A stretch of 64,000 nucleotides of DNA, from the NCBI RefSeq assembly GCF_052324685.1, contig NC_135214.1, forward strand, positions 27,477,739-27,541,738, written 5' to 3'. The DNA comes from Brachyhypopomus gauderio (Eukaryota > Chordata > Actinopteri > Gymnotiformes > Hypopomidae). Under the pieces are notes generated by a model. It searched no databases. It had not been told where the DNA came from and worked only from the letters and a program-made list of their open reading frames with translations. The first letter of the stretch is position 1; every line of letters begins with the position of its first letter. The position numbers were made by a program, and so were the translations under genes. This document shows, piece by piece, positions 1 to 12,700 of the stretch.

Positions 1-491
1 GGGTGATACACCCTCTTCTACACCTATTAAAGGAATGAATGGTTACCTATGGTCCTGTCTTATTGTTGAGCCAGAAACAGCAGCATGTCTAAACACCTGT
101 TTCACAGCACACCAAATCTAATTTCTTAGGCTATATTCTGCCAGTATTCAAAATGAATGGTTAAAACAAGGTGGCTGAGGGCTGCTTACACTGCAAGAAC
201 CGAAGAACCAGGAACTAGAAAACCCAGTCGGCTTTTCTAACTCATTTGAATTGACACAACAAACACCTGACGGAACGTTTGAGCCGCTGCGTTACTGGGC
301 GGTTAAACGTGTCGCAGCTCAACGCCGAGGCCCATTAGGACCAAACCAGATCCATTCACAAAACCCAGTTTCTCCCTAGTGGACCTTCACATACCACCCA
401 ACACTGGCAATGACCGTTAGTAACGACAACTATGTGGAACAATGATTAACGGACTGTGACAGCAGCCCGCCTAACATATACATTAGATATA

Positions 492-492
<1 letters not shown>

Positions 493-540
<48 letters not shown>
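493..540. repeat. ATT/TTA trinucleotide microsatellite
   Basis: About sixteen near-perfect trinucleotide units are followed by an AT-rich tract to about 595. Length is likely to vary between individuals. Confidence 0.95.
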
Positions 541-544
<4 letters not shown>

Positions 545-699
545 CACATTAGCATTAACTATAATTATATATATATTATATATATATATATAATAACGAT
601 GCGTGCGGAATGTTACTAGCTATTTCCATGTCAAGTAGAACAATATATAGTGGCTCAGCTCTAATTTGGTGACTTGTGGCGGGTGTGAATTGTTCAGGT

Positions 700-1110
700 C
701 CAAATCAAACGCAGAACGATGGAGCCCGTCCGGACCAGCACGCCTGCAGTAACCGCGGCCCGGCTAGCAGCCCACCTCGCTAGGTTAGCTAAGCGCGCTA
801 GGTCAACAGTCTCCGCCGGATAAAAAACGCGCTACCTGCAGAATTCCGGAGCCGAGACCCTCCCGGTGTTCCGTTCCGCTCCCGACGTGTTGGCGAGGCC
901 CGGGTGATGTACGGCCGGCGGCGGCTCGTCTACGCGTGTAAGTCCGCACACGGCCCCGCGGTCCGGGCGTACGAGTGCACCTCTAATGACGTGGAGCGCG
1001 CGGCTCCGCTTCCGTGTTGCCGCCGCGGCGCGTGACGCCAACACCTGGTCACCGCCGCGCGCGCCGTCATAACAGGTGCGAGACCGGCACGTGTGGATGC
1101 GCCGCGGGTG
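700..1110. promoter_or_regulatory. CpG-rich patch, possible promoter of a gene outside the window
   Basis: CpG dinucleotides are dense here compared with the AT-rich surroundings, and two TGACG/TGACGT-type motifs (CREB-like) occur near 990 and 1035. Such patches in fish genomes often mark promoters. I find no first coding exon attached to it, so its gene and direction are unknown. Confidence 0.3.
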
Positions 1111-3740
1111 CGTTTGGTTGTATTTCTTTGCAGTCGTAATGTTGACGATGCTGTCACGGTGTGTGCTTCCAGGGGGGAATGTGATCCGTCGCATACTTCG
1201 GCCACGCACGTTTGTGCCATATTATCAAATAGTAAAACTGTCAAACATGAAATGTGAAAATGTGAACCTGAACTTCAATATAAACATGTTTTACAGTAGT
1301 TTCCAAGTCCTGCTTCTGACTTATCTTTTCAATGAGTACATTTTCCCTACCCGATAACCCTTTTTTATTTATTTACAACGGGCTTGCTTGTTAGTTGATG
1401 CATTGAGGTCAATAAATACTAAACTGCAGTGTGTTTTACCTACTCGAGCTAGAGAATTCCTCTAAAGCCCACAGGGTGGCAGTGTTGCCTCGCAATACTG
1501 AACAACCCGTACACTACCAGTAGCATCTGTAGCGGTAGGGAGCTCTAAAGTAAACGTTACATGGCCTACAAATGCGTGAGTCGTGCGTAAACCATTACCC
1601 GGATTTCCAAAATATGGATAAACAGTAAGTCCTCCTCTTATTAAAAATATCTTGTACGTATAGAAAATAGCCGACCAATGCCAGATGAAGACCAGACTCA
1701 GTCGACCAATCACAATGTATACACCTTTATTTTTATATCAAAACCCCACATGGAAAATAAAAAATAACAGTATAGATACAGCTTATAATTTCCATTAAAG
1801 CGTTACAATCACAAAGAAAAGCAAACGTCACACCCCAGCCAACAACAAGTACAGTACTTCCCGTGAGTGAAATTATATTGCACACCAATTCACACACAAC
1901 CGCACCAAGCCGAGTGGCTAACATGCTATAAAGTGCTAGCTTGAAGGAAACGAGTAAAAATTAAACGGCTATTAAAAGACAGTGTCGTGTTTAATAAACA
2001 AGTAAAGCTTTACCTCAACATTCTACCAGTAGACTACTTCAAAAACAACTAGTGAATATTTTCCCCCAAAGTCCCCCAGTGGTTCACCATGTACAAAGAA
2101 CAAAACATTTGGATATGTGTCTCCCAAACAATTACATATTATGATATTGTATGATAGCAAAAAACACCCAGAAGTAAACAAATGTGCATAGATTCATCAT
2201 TGAATCCAATATAACCTCCATCATATCTTAACTTGGAAAAGAAAATGTGAAAATGTACAATTAGTGTCTACAAAAAGAAAAGCAAACAGGATTGGTTATT
2301 TCACCATTTCCATGTGGCAATAGCAGTGTAACTAGATATGGTCACATGATTCAATCACATTAAATTCTTACACAACAGTTGTAATCTATTTGATTGTTAT
2401 CATGAAGATTTTTAAAAGACTTTAGTGATTACGTGCAACTCCAAACTAAAATTCATTTCTCAAAAGGTTTAATGCTACAATAAAATGACATACTTATTAA
2501 AAAGAAACCTTTTAGAAGGCCAATTTGCCTTTTCAATGATGGAACGGAGTTTGAAAGTTTAAAATTAAAGCCCATTAAATATTAAAGTAATAATAAAAGT
2601 TACTCTTAGGTTTCCAGCTTAAACAAATGAAACCCAACGAGCTTTAGCGATTATTCCATTCAAACAGGCAGAGACGAATGCCGCCTCCTCAAAACGACCC
2701 ATGCACAAGATCAGTGGCTGAATTTGACTTTTTTTAAAGGTTCCAGGACTTAGAGGTAGGTAGCAAAACGCCCATAGGGCAAGTACCTGAGGAATCACAC
2801 AGCAATCCCACTATATCTACCAAGTCAAGAAAATAACCATTTAGTCAGTAACCTTGTCACCCTTGCAACAAGTCTGTATCATTCAGTAAGGCCATGTCAG
2901 TTGGTGTTCCAGTAATCCAGCCATGTTTGCATTGGTGGCTATAGTGCAAATTGACCTGATCGCCTTTTTAGCAGTGTTAAAAGTAGCTCTGACAAACTGT
3001 AACCTAGTTAAGGTCCAACAGCACAGGTGTGATTCATATGGTAGTTTGCATAAATAAAAAAAAAAAGGAAGATACATTCTTAATGCAAAAGCTATTGGTC
3101 ATGTTGAGGTTCAATTCCGATCACATGATGTCTAGTTGCATATTTTAAACAAACCAACGCTAGGTAGCATTACATGACATTTTAAGAACACTCCGTTTTG
3201 ATTAGATTTCATTGTAAATAATTTATTCATTAGATCCTTGTCTTAAGAAAAGCCTAGGTAGTGTTGCGAGTGTTGCTACAATCAGAACATTTAACAAATC
3301 TGCGTGGTTATTGTTAGTGCACAAGTGTTAGAAGTGCCAAATCATTTAATTATGTGCAAGATGTACAAATTCTAATGCATTATGCACGTTCAGACAATTG
3401 TTCATACACAAGTGAACAGCAAAAAGTGACATTCAGAATACTGTGCGTCATTAAGGTGTATTGTGGTATTCTGCATTCCAGTATGTATGCTGATCAAACC
3501 TTGCGTATTACAATAACATAAGGAGCACCTGTTTAGTTGATCTCATTAAAAAGGCACAAGGGCACTGATGCAAGGTTTGTCAGGTTACTTGTGGCGGTCA
3601 AACGCCAAACAGCCATTCGCACAGGAAGCTACATATTGTGGGCTTTTAGAAGCCGAGGGCGATGAAGCCAGCAGAAATGGACGTGGGGACGGATCGAGAC
3701 GAGAGCAACTGGTGGACAGACTTGGACGTACACGCGTCCC

Positions 3741-6700
3741 TTACATGTAAGACAGCCGCTTGGCCGTGATGAACTCCTCCAGGTGGACGGCCCCGCCCCC
3801 CATGAAGCCGAAGGCGGGGTACATGGTGCCGGAACAGTCCACTTGCCGCTCATATAGGAGGCGCATGGCGTCCGCATCGTAGAAGAAGACGCGGCCCGCT
3901 TCGTAGTCCAGGCAGACGCCCACGCGCTGCGGCAGGGGCAGCACGCGGTTGCCGTGGTCACCTGCCGCCATGGTGACGGAGGCTTTGGGAATGAAGAGCT
4001 TGCCCATGCCTACGGTGACCAGGGTGAAGGGTTGGGAGAGCTCGTAGCAGGTGTCCTCGCTGCCGCTGTCATGCCCGCTGTCGTGGTCGTACCTGGGAAG
4101 AGGGTTTGAGTTAGCGTGAGCGAACCAACCACACACCTTCCACTTCAGCACATAGCATTACCGCGAAACGCTCGGTATAGCCACAGAACACTGGTCGGGT
4201 CTACAGTAGCGCACGAAGGCAGTAAGTCACAGACCTTCTCCTGGTGAACATCAGATCACCTGAGGGTTCGTGGCCAGATTGCTGGGCACGACCTCATTTC
4301 AAATGTAGAGTGGCTGGATTCATTTACAAATGTAAAGCCTGTTGCTCTTACCTGGGGCTGCTGGTGTCACGGGGGTTATGGAACCACTCCACCAGTTTAG
4401 AGTCGGACGCCACTCCCACCTTCACCAGGTACGAGCTGGGCTCCACACGGAACGCCCAGTAGTGGCGCCCGTGAGTGATGCCAGTGTCACCAACGATGTA
4501 GTCCAGACAGATGTAGCTTCCTGTCTGGACGCGTTCGGCCGCCAACAGGAAGGACATGCCAGCCACACTCTCCACGGACTCACGCCTCTTGCTCAACCGA
4601 AGACGCTCTGCACTGTATCCACATTTCTCATTGAACAGGAACCCAAACACTGAAACGAAAGCAACAAGGTCGTTTAAATAAGGGACTAATGGGGCTTTGA
4701 TGTTACACAGGATGGCATCCACCTTATTTCTCCCGCTCTTCATTTGCTATATATTATAGATCTAATGATGCTATAATACTATTTTGAATAATACTATTCT
4801 CAGCGACCGTTTAATCAAGCTATTGACAAAAATGCTTTGCATCTGTATTTAGTCATACAATACACTAAGCATCCAAGAATCGTGCTTTGTAATGTTTAGT
4901 CTCATGCCATTACATAATTTAAATGAAATAAGCCACTATATTATCTAATGCAAATATAAATTTTAAAAATACAAAAAAAAAAAAAAAAAAAAAAAAAAAA
5001 CAATTTACTGAATATGAAATATGTTAAAATACAAATGTGACGCCTTACAGCAGCCCCCTCCACTCACACCCTCAAATAAGCAGCAGACATTAAAGACATC
5101 AAATATCCCCCCCCAGCACTGTAGTGACCCAGAATTCTACCTCATTAATAACACAGTGCGTCTGTCACTACATGGTCTGAAGAACACCGAAATGCTAGCC
5201 TGAATCAGTGGTCAACTGGACCTAGAATTACACACTACAAGTACAATGTGATTAAGTACAATTTTTAAGTACAATGTGATAAAATAATAACCCACACTTC
5301 ACACAATATGTAGAATTCTGACAGATTAGCACAAATAAACAGAAAAGTACTGTCCTTCACACTGACATTAACATCAACTGGGGAGAAGAGATGACCTACA
5401 GTGGCAGCAGCTCACGAGTAAAAAATACCAAAACCTGATCTTCATTAACGGAGTTACAAAACAGCGAGAGATGAAAGACAGCAAGGAGGTCTGCACAGTA
5501 CCCTGTTGGTCTAAGCAAACAAACGGCTACGGGCTGAGGTAAATCTAACGAGATCCAACAGATGTACAAACGGCACTCCAATGTACTTAAAATGTGCTTT
5601 GATCAAAGGAGCACCTGTTTAAGCAGTTTGTGAGCTAAATACAGGACAGACACACCCCAAAAAACAACAGACAAAACGAGTTAGATGTGAAGCCATAGCA
5701 GCCAACCAATTACATGAATCATTTACTACAAGTGTTTACAAAAATCACATTACAAAACTTTCTGGTCCAGATTTGAATACCACCGACCTTTGCCCAGCTC
5801 ACTAGTGACCAATCGGATATGAAGACCAGGTGGTACTGGTACTGAAGCTGTACACTGGACCAGGCTGGGCTCCTTTACCTGGAGCTGGGGGAGTGTGGAA
5901 GGCCACCTCTGGACTATACGGGCTGAAGATGGTATTGCGGCAACTCCGCACCCTGAAAGCGTAGCGGCAGTTGCTGGCCAGGCTGCACACCACCGTGCTG
6001 GGGCCAAACACGCGCTCGGCCAGCTGCCAAGGTTCCTCCTCCGCTCCCTCCGCCTCCACCCTCCTGTACTCCAGCACGTGGTGGTCCGTCGGCAGGGAGT
6101 CCTCGGGCAGCCTCCAGTGGATCAGGCCCTCGTTGTACATGCGACTGCGGGACAGGTCGATGACGGGAGGATCGGGAACTGAGAACGAAAGGGTTAAAAG
6201 TGACGTGGGGTGAGGAACTACACACGCAACACACACACACACACACACTTCTAGACCTGACTGGTTTTAAATCAGAGCACATCGTGCTGGTGTATAAAAC
6301 CATGTGTACAGCAGAGCCAAGACTCCCCCAACCCAAGACTAATGCACCAAAGACCACTGCAACCTAATGCAAACTAAGGCTAGCTACAACAGAAGACATG
6401 ATTATTGTACATTACAAAACAACATAAAAAAAATAATAAAAAATAAATAAATGTAAAAAACATTGTTTAACTTCCACAGCCCCACTGCTAGCTCTCTCCA
6501 GACAGTTCCAGGTCTGTTATGCCTGTATCGGGGCCTCAACCCTAGCTGTTGTCAAGAGGAGAATGGATGTGCACTCCGAGGACTCGGATGAAGCGAAGAC
6601 TGTCACCGTGGTGACACAGCCTGTCACGGCCAGGATGGTCGCCAAGCCAAGGCACGGTGCCAAAACGGAAAAAGGAAAAAAAACGCTTCTCCGTGAATAA

Positions 6701-9700
6701 TAACCTATTGATGGAACAGGGGAGCCAATAAGTTGGACGGGGGAGGGGGGATGGAGACAGCAGCAGCACCAGGAAATGCAGCATGGCAAAGGAAGCAGAT
6801 TTAAAAGGGCTGCGAGCTAAGGAGCAGCGGCATGTGCAGGAATTTAAAAGCCTCCATCAGCACGGCAGAACCACCATCACAGCCCGTCCTGACTCAGTGA
6901 AGCGGTGCAGAGATGGACAGAGCAGGGCTGCTTTCCTGCCTCGTCTGCTTTTTCCTTCAATCACTGAAATTGCAGCATCCGCTGCCTTTTTAGCCCCACC
7001 CATTGCCCCTTCAGCCCCTCCCACTGCCCCGCCCCCCAAGTCCCTCCCAACCGAGGGCTCTCCAAACAAATTTTATCCACAAAAAAACATTAGTGACAAG
7101 GGGTTGGATTTTAGGCATGATGACTTTAAAAGAGTTTGATATTTACAGGGGTTGCACAGTCTAATTTGTTAATCCTCATTGTGATATTTGCCTTTACAAT
7201 ACTGATATCACAGAAGGACGTGATATGCAAAATGCACCTTCCAAACAAATAATTTTCTCTTGTGCATTCTGTACGACATGAACAAGCTCTTTTTTTGCTG
7301 ACTCATAGAATTTATGATCCAAACAGCAAATAATTCTGATAAATAATAAATAAGTAGGACAGTCTTTAACCATGACACATTATGGGTTTACCACCAAAAT
7401 ATATTTTGGCCATGTAGTAAGTAGTGTAGTAAGTAATGTTGTAAGGTTTATCCATATAGTACTACAGTATAATGCAGCTCTTTCACATACACTATCAACA
7501 TTTGCTGTTTATGGAAATGACTGAAGGTGCCAAGCCACTCTTTTAGAAGTGTTCCGCTATTAGTTCAATATAGTTCTGCCATTATGTCACTCAAGTCCCT
7601 ACTGCCCTCAAAACCTCAGACATAACTCCCATTCTTAAACAAACAAGACCATGAAAATGCAGAACTAGATTCTTGATCATTATTGGCTGGTTGCTAATCT
7701 CTAGCCAAGTTGTTAGAAAAGGTCAAAGCTTCCCAGCTGCAAACTACTGAGATGGCTCAGCAAGCTCCTCTGTGCTGACTCTGCTGCTCTGAGTATCCTT
7801 CAGTTAATAATGCACTCACTCATCCACCAGATATCTCCTATATCTCAAATAGATCGAAGTTGCCCTTGGTAAATATAAACGTCACCAAAACGGTTGAGCA
7901 AGGAGTGCCCCAGAGATCAGTCCCCGGTCCTGTCCTTTTCACAACCTACATGTATATCTATGCATACATCTCCTGGTTAGATCATTTCATTTGCAGCCAT
8001 AGCCTCCACTTTCATTGCTATACTGAAATGTAAATTTGTCAGCACCAAATCTACCATTTCCCTCCCACCCCTGCTCTTTTGTGCTCCTTTCAATAAGTCA
8101 AACATTTGATGAGAATAGATTGAAGATTTACTTGGTTGTAAAACATTCTCTCAACCCTTTCTGACTGTGTTCAATCTAGATGGCATAATTATTAAAACGT
8201 CAGTAGTTTTGAATCTTGATGTACTCCATGCTTTTTTCACCTCTGTAATCACCCGTTTTCATGCTTTCCATGTGGACAGCAGACATTCTGTTTCAAGTTT
8301 TCATATTGTCCCGATTATTGGAACTCTTTTCACAGATATCCCCAAGAACACCTCAACATGTCCAAAATTCAGGAAGTAGAATCCTCTTGCATACAACAGA
8401 CTCTGCCTACATCAACCCAGTTCTGTTTCAATTGCATTGGCTTCTCATCTCTCTACACTAATTCTACTTCTACTGCCCATATACATCCTTACAGCCCTGC
8501 TGCTCTGCCTCCACACAGAGGTCTCCAGATGTTTGTAGTCTCCGTTTCCCCAAATTTAGACCTCTGCAGGGCGTAGAACTCTAGGGTCATAGCCCCCCAA
8601 ACTCTGGAACACACAACCACAATCGTGGTCAGTGTTCTACACAGGGTTCTTATCTTAAAACATCTGTTCTCTCAGTACTTTCACCATTATAATTCTCTAT
8701 CCAATTCCTATGTGATTCTCTCTTGCAAATGATTTATTGTGATGCTTTTCTTATTGTGATCACTATCAAGAGGCTTTCACTTACAAAATGAATATGGCCA
8801 AATCTTATTGTTCACAATTTATGTGAACAGGGAGGTGTCGATAGGCTACCAGATCTTTTTCCATGATTACAATGAAGTGGCATCTTTAGATTATACATTT
8901 AAATGGATTTCAGGTCAAGAGAGAAATGCAGTTAATCATCAGAAAGTCAAGAAGAACCAGGGCGTTGGTCATAAACACTGCTGAAGTCTGAACCAAGGGA
9001 TACATCGTGTTGGCCCTGGGACTGGCCACTGGAGCCAAGCCAGAGGACTGCTGCTCTAAGAGCGACCTCGTTCTTCAAGGACAGTGAACTGGTGCAATCA
9101 TGAATAAATGCATTAAACACAGTAAAAAAAAAGGCCAAAGTTACTACCAATTTCTTATATTTCCAATGTAGTATAAGGCAGTGAAAAAAATATAACTTAT
9201 TACCATATTTTCTAAATGGCGTCATACAGTTACAAGTTTATGAAAAAGGCCCACCTGAAACTCCACCCTCTCCACTGCCCAATTACACCTTTAAGCTTTC
9301 TGCCTTCCTCTGTAATGAACATTCTCTTCCCACCCTCATCTCTTCTCTGTCCTCTCCTACTTAGTATCTGTTATCCATCTGGGAGGCGTTGGCTTCCCAC
9401 ATCCACAGAGGTTGCCCAGCACTTCATCGCAAATTCAGTTTTCCCACTCCAAACCCAGAGACATTTCCAGTAAGTCTTCACCACTGAAGGCAAAGTTTGC
9501 AGTCAAAAAAACTATACTACCAAGAATGCTAGCCATTATATAATGGACTGAACTAAAGGTTCACCCTAGTCCGAAAAATCCAAGGATACATTAGGCCTTT
9601 AATCAGCTTATTCAATTAGAGCTATAGAACGAGTGAAAGTGTCTTGGGGGCTCCAGCTCATTCTTACCTCCCCCAAAGGACAGTTCTCTCAGCAAGGTCT

Positions 9701-12700
9701 CTTCCTTTGACGTGTCCAGGACAAACTCGTCAAAGAAGGGATCGGCTGCAGGCTGAAAGGTTTTCAGCGACTCTGTGGCTTTTTGAACCCTGCACACATG
9801 AAGAAAGCGAGAAGGTTTCGCTGGGGGAGTAAGCTAGCATAGTGCACGTCTGAAAACGCCTTCCGTCTAATTGAGATGAGTCACCGGTGGGTCAAATCCA
9901 CTTATGCGGGTCAATCTGCAAAGCTCATGGCTTATAGGCACGTAACCGTCTTCGACCGAGCATGACCATAAGATGCGCCGTTGGCTCTCGCTAAACAGCT
10001 TACCAGCACAAGAAAAGCAGCACTTTCCTTCATTAGGTCTGCTTAACGGTTCAAGGTAAACTGATAGAATGACATCTGGCAGTCATGGGGTGTCGGTCAG
10101 TAAAAGACGAGACGTAACGAGAACGGACAAGCGGGTCGAACCTGACGTGCAGCTGCTTAGCAGTCTGGACGAAGCAGGACTGGTCGGTCTCTTTCAGGAC
10201 TTCCTGGGCATAGCCCACCAAACCACTGTTCTCCAGCATGCCCTGGTACTCCTCCACCTGGCCACGCAGCTTCTCCACACGCCGGTTCCTGCACTGCTCG
10301 ATGGAGCTCAACATTTCCGTCTTCCTTTCTTGGAGGGCCTCGAAGAGACGCTCAAAATGTTCATTGGCCCGCCTCTCTGCGAGCTGTCCGTTTTCCTGGG
10401 TTAACAGAGACCGAATCATTTAAAAAAGTTAACATTCATGTAAGTAAAATTGAATTTTCTCCAACAAAGTCACAAATGTATACACCAAGCCTTTGGCGTT
10501 TTCATATATATAAAAAAATAAAAATAAAAACACTAAATGCTGTTAAACCCTGACTGCAAGACCCATTTCCCAGGTAAAGATGTTCCACAGCCAAAAGGTT
10601 TTAGTAATCCACACCTTCCACTTGTTTTTTTCTTCCCCTGTACCCTTTTCGGAAGCTCATGTTGCATTAAATTGCCAGAGGGTAAACAAATCAGGAGACA
10701 CTTTATGCAGACGAGGATCAATAAAATATTGCACTACAGAGTTTCTAAGCAGGTAATTAACATCTGTATGAACCGGGTCACATACTGTACTGCATGAGGT
10801 AAAGAGGGAGATGGACTCGAGATTAGTGCATCAGTGTAAGGATTACTGAATGTTTCCAACAAAAGGCTCTCAAGTGTACCACAAACCGGTTACCTCCGTC
10901 TGACGAATCAAGACATCAAGTTCAGAAATCTGAGTCCTCACTTGGTCCTCTTTGCTAATTAAGTAATGGATACTCTTCGCTAGCTTCTCCTGTTGACAGA
11001 AAAATGAAGTCTATTAGAATACAAACGTACATGACGGAAAACTGACCCGACCACGTGATTTCCAGGCAGTTCCGGACATGCAGCTCTGCTGGGGGGGTAC
11101 AGTGCTGAATGCAAGATATAAGCTTGTTGGATACAATTGACTGCATTAAAAATACATGGCTCAGGTTCTCCTGGCCAAGTATTCAAATATTCCACATTAG
11201 GTGGAAACATTAGGTTTGTCTGCTAAGACAAACAAAGTCACCTTTACAGACAGACACATGTATGTTCGTTTGCTCCACTACCATGTATTCGCAAGCAACA
11301 CGATCCCCGGAATACTTGCCATGCAGGGTCAAGTACATCACGCAATTATTTATTAGCTAGTTGAAAAAGAGGACACCTTAAACCTTTACACACATATAGA
11401 ACTCATCTCTTGGAACGGTCCCAGAACTGAGAACATGCCGGAAACCCAACATCTTAAGCCACAAAATAAAAAAGTTATCATGACCGGCGAACCTTGAGGA
11501 TCTTGTAGGCGTTGCTCATGGAGGTGACCTTATGGTTGGCGTGGGAGCCGCCGAGCTTGCACAGGTGACACACGGGTCGACGGCACACCTCGCAGTACAT
11601 GTTGACTTTCTCCATTTCATGTTCAGGACACATAAGCACCTGCGATCAGCGAGAGACAGAGACCCGTTACATCGGGGGACACACACAGGAGACGCCATTG
11701 GGTTTGTGCCATTTGTCGACGCCGATCTTGGAGCGGATGCATCAAAAACTGGTGTGTTTAAGAGATACTGTTTATGGTCTGAACAAATATTTGATTTCAA
11801 AGAAAGATTGAGATTAAGAGGAAACAGATAAAGAGAAGCAACTGTATTTTCTGCCATCCCTCATTGACAAATTGACTTTTTCCCATCGATTTTACTTCAG
11901 TTCAAACACTGTTGATGTTATATACGAATAATGAAAAATCAAGTCACACAGAAAAATTATACTGTTATCCATGAGCAAAATCTCACCCGTGCTCACTATT
12001 AAGTAAAAAGTAGTCTGTTTTTTTCAAACTTAAACATCAAATGACCAACCAAACAAAAGAAAGATTATGCAAAAAAAAAGCAGAGATGGATTTTCCAGCG
12101 CCCCGCCACCGAGGAACACTTCAAGCAGTGGCTTAGCCCGTCCTACCTTTGGTCTGAAGTTGGTGGTGGGCCCGACGTACTCGTGCTGGGCCTTGGGCGT
12201 ACCCCACGGGTGGTGCAGCTTGAAGCACTCATTGCAGTAGCTGGCCTTGCAGTCCATGCAGCTCTTGGTGGCCTCCTGCGCGGGAGGCTTGCACACGTTG
12301 CACATGATGGCAACGGCGGCACGGGCCGCCTGCCGGTAGCGCTCCACGATGCTCTCCAGGGTGAAGTTGCGGAAGAGCATACTAATGCCCCGCTCCCCGA
12401 GGTCGATGTCGTGCTGGCAGCCCGGGCACGGGAAGGTGGTGACGCGGGGGGTGACGGACGAACGCCTCCAGCCGGGGGAGGATACGGACCCTGGTTCGGC
12501 AGACACATGAGACCGTCAGGTAAAGGGGTGAGGGTGTGGGGCGGGGGCGTCACAGAATTTTACTGCCACGAGATAAAGCCAAGCGCTGCTGACCTAAAAA
12601 GATGAAACCCTAGTCGGGCGACTCGAGTTTCAAGGTGCTCGCAACACAGCGCAGCGACACAAGGAAAAACACCACAAGTGCTCACAATGATCTGGACAAT

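Larger units (their letters stand above)
1..3740. other. Left flank and trim36 3' region, no recognised gene
   Basis: I recognise no protein gene here. The stretch holds an ATT microsatellite (493-540), AT-rich sequence to about 600, a short CpG-rich patch (about 700-1110), and mostly AT-rich single-copy-looking sequence from 1350. The 3' UTR of trim36 must occupy part of the right side. The open frames at 832-1357 lie in the CpG-rich patch and resemble no family I know. Confidence 0.5.

Noticed and set aside
12183-12605. 140-codon plus-strand open frame
   Set aside because: Antisense shadow of the GC-rich trim36 exon 3.
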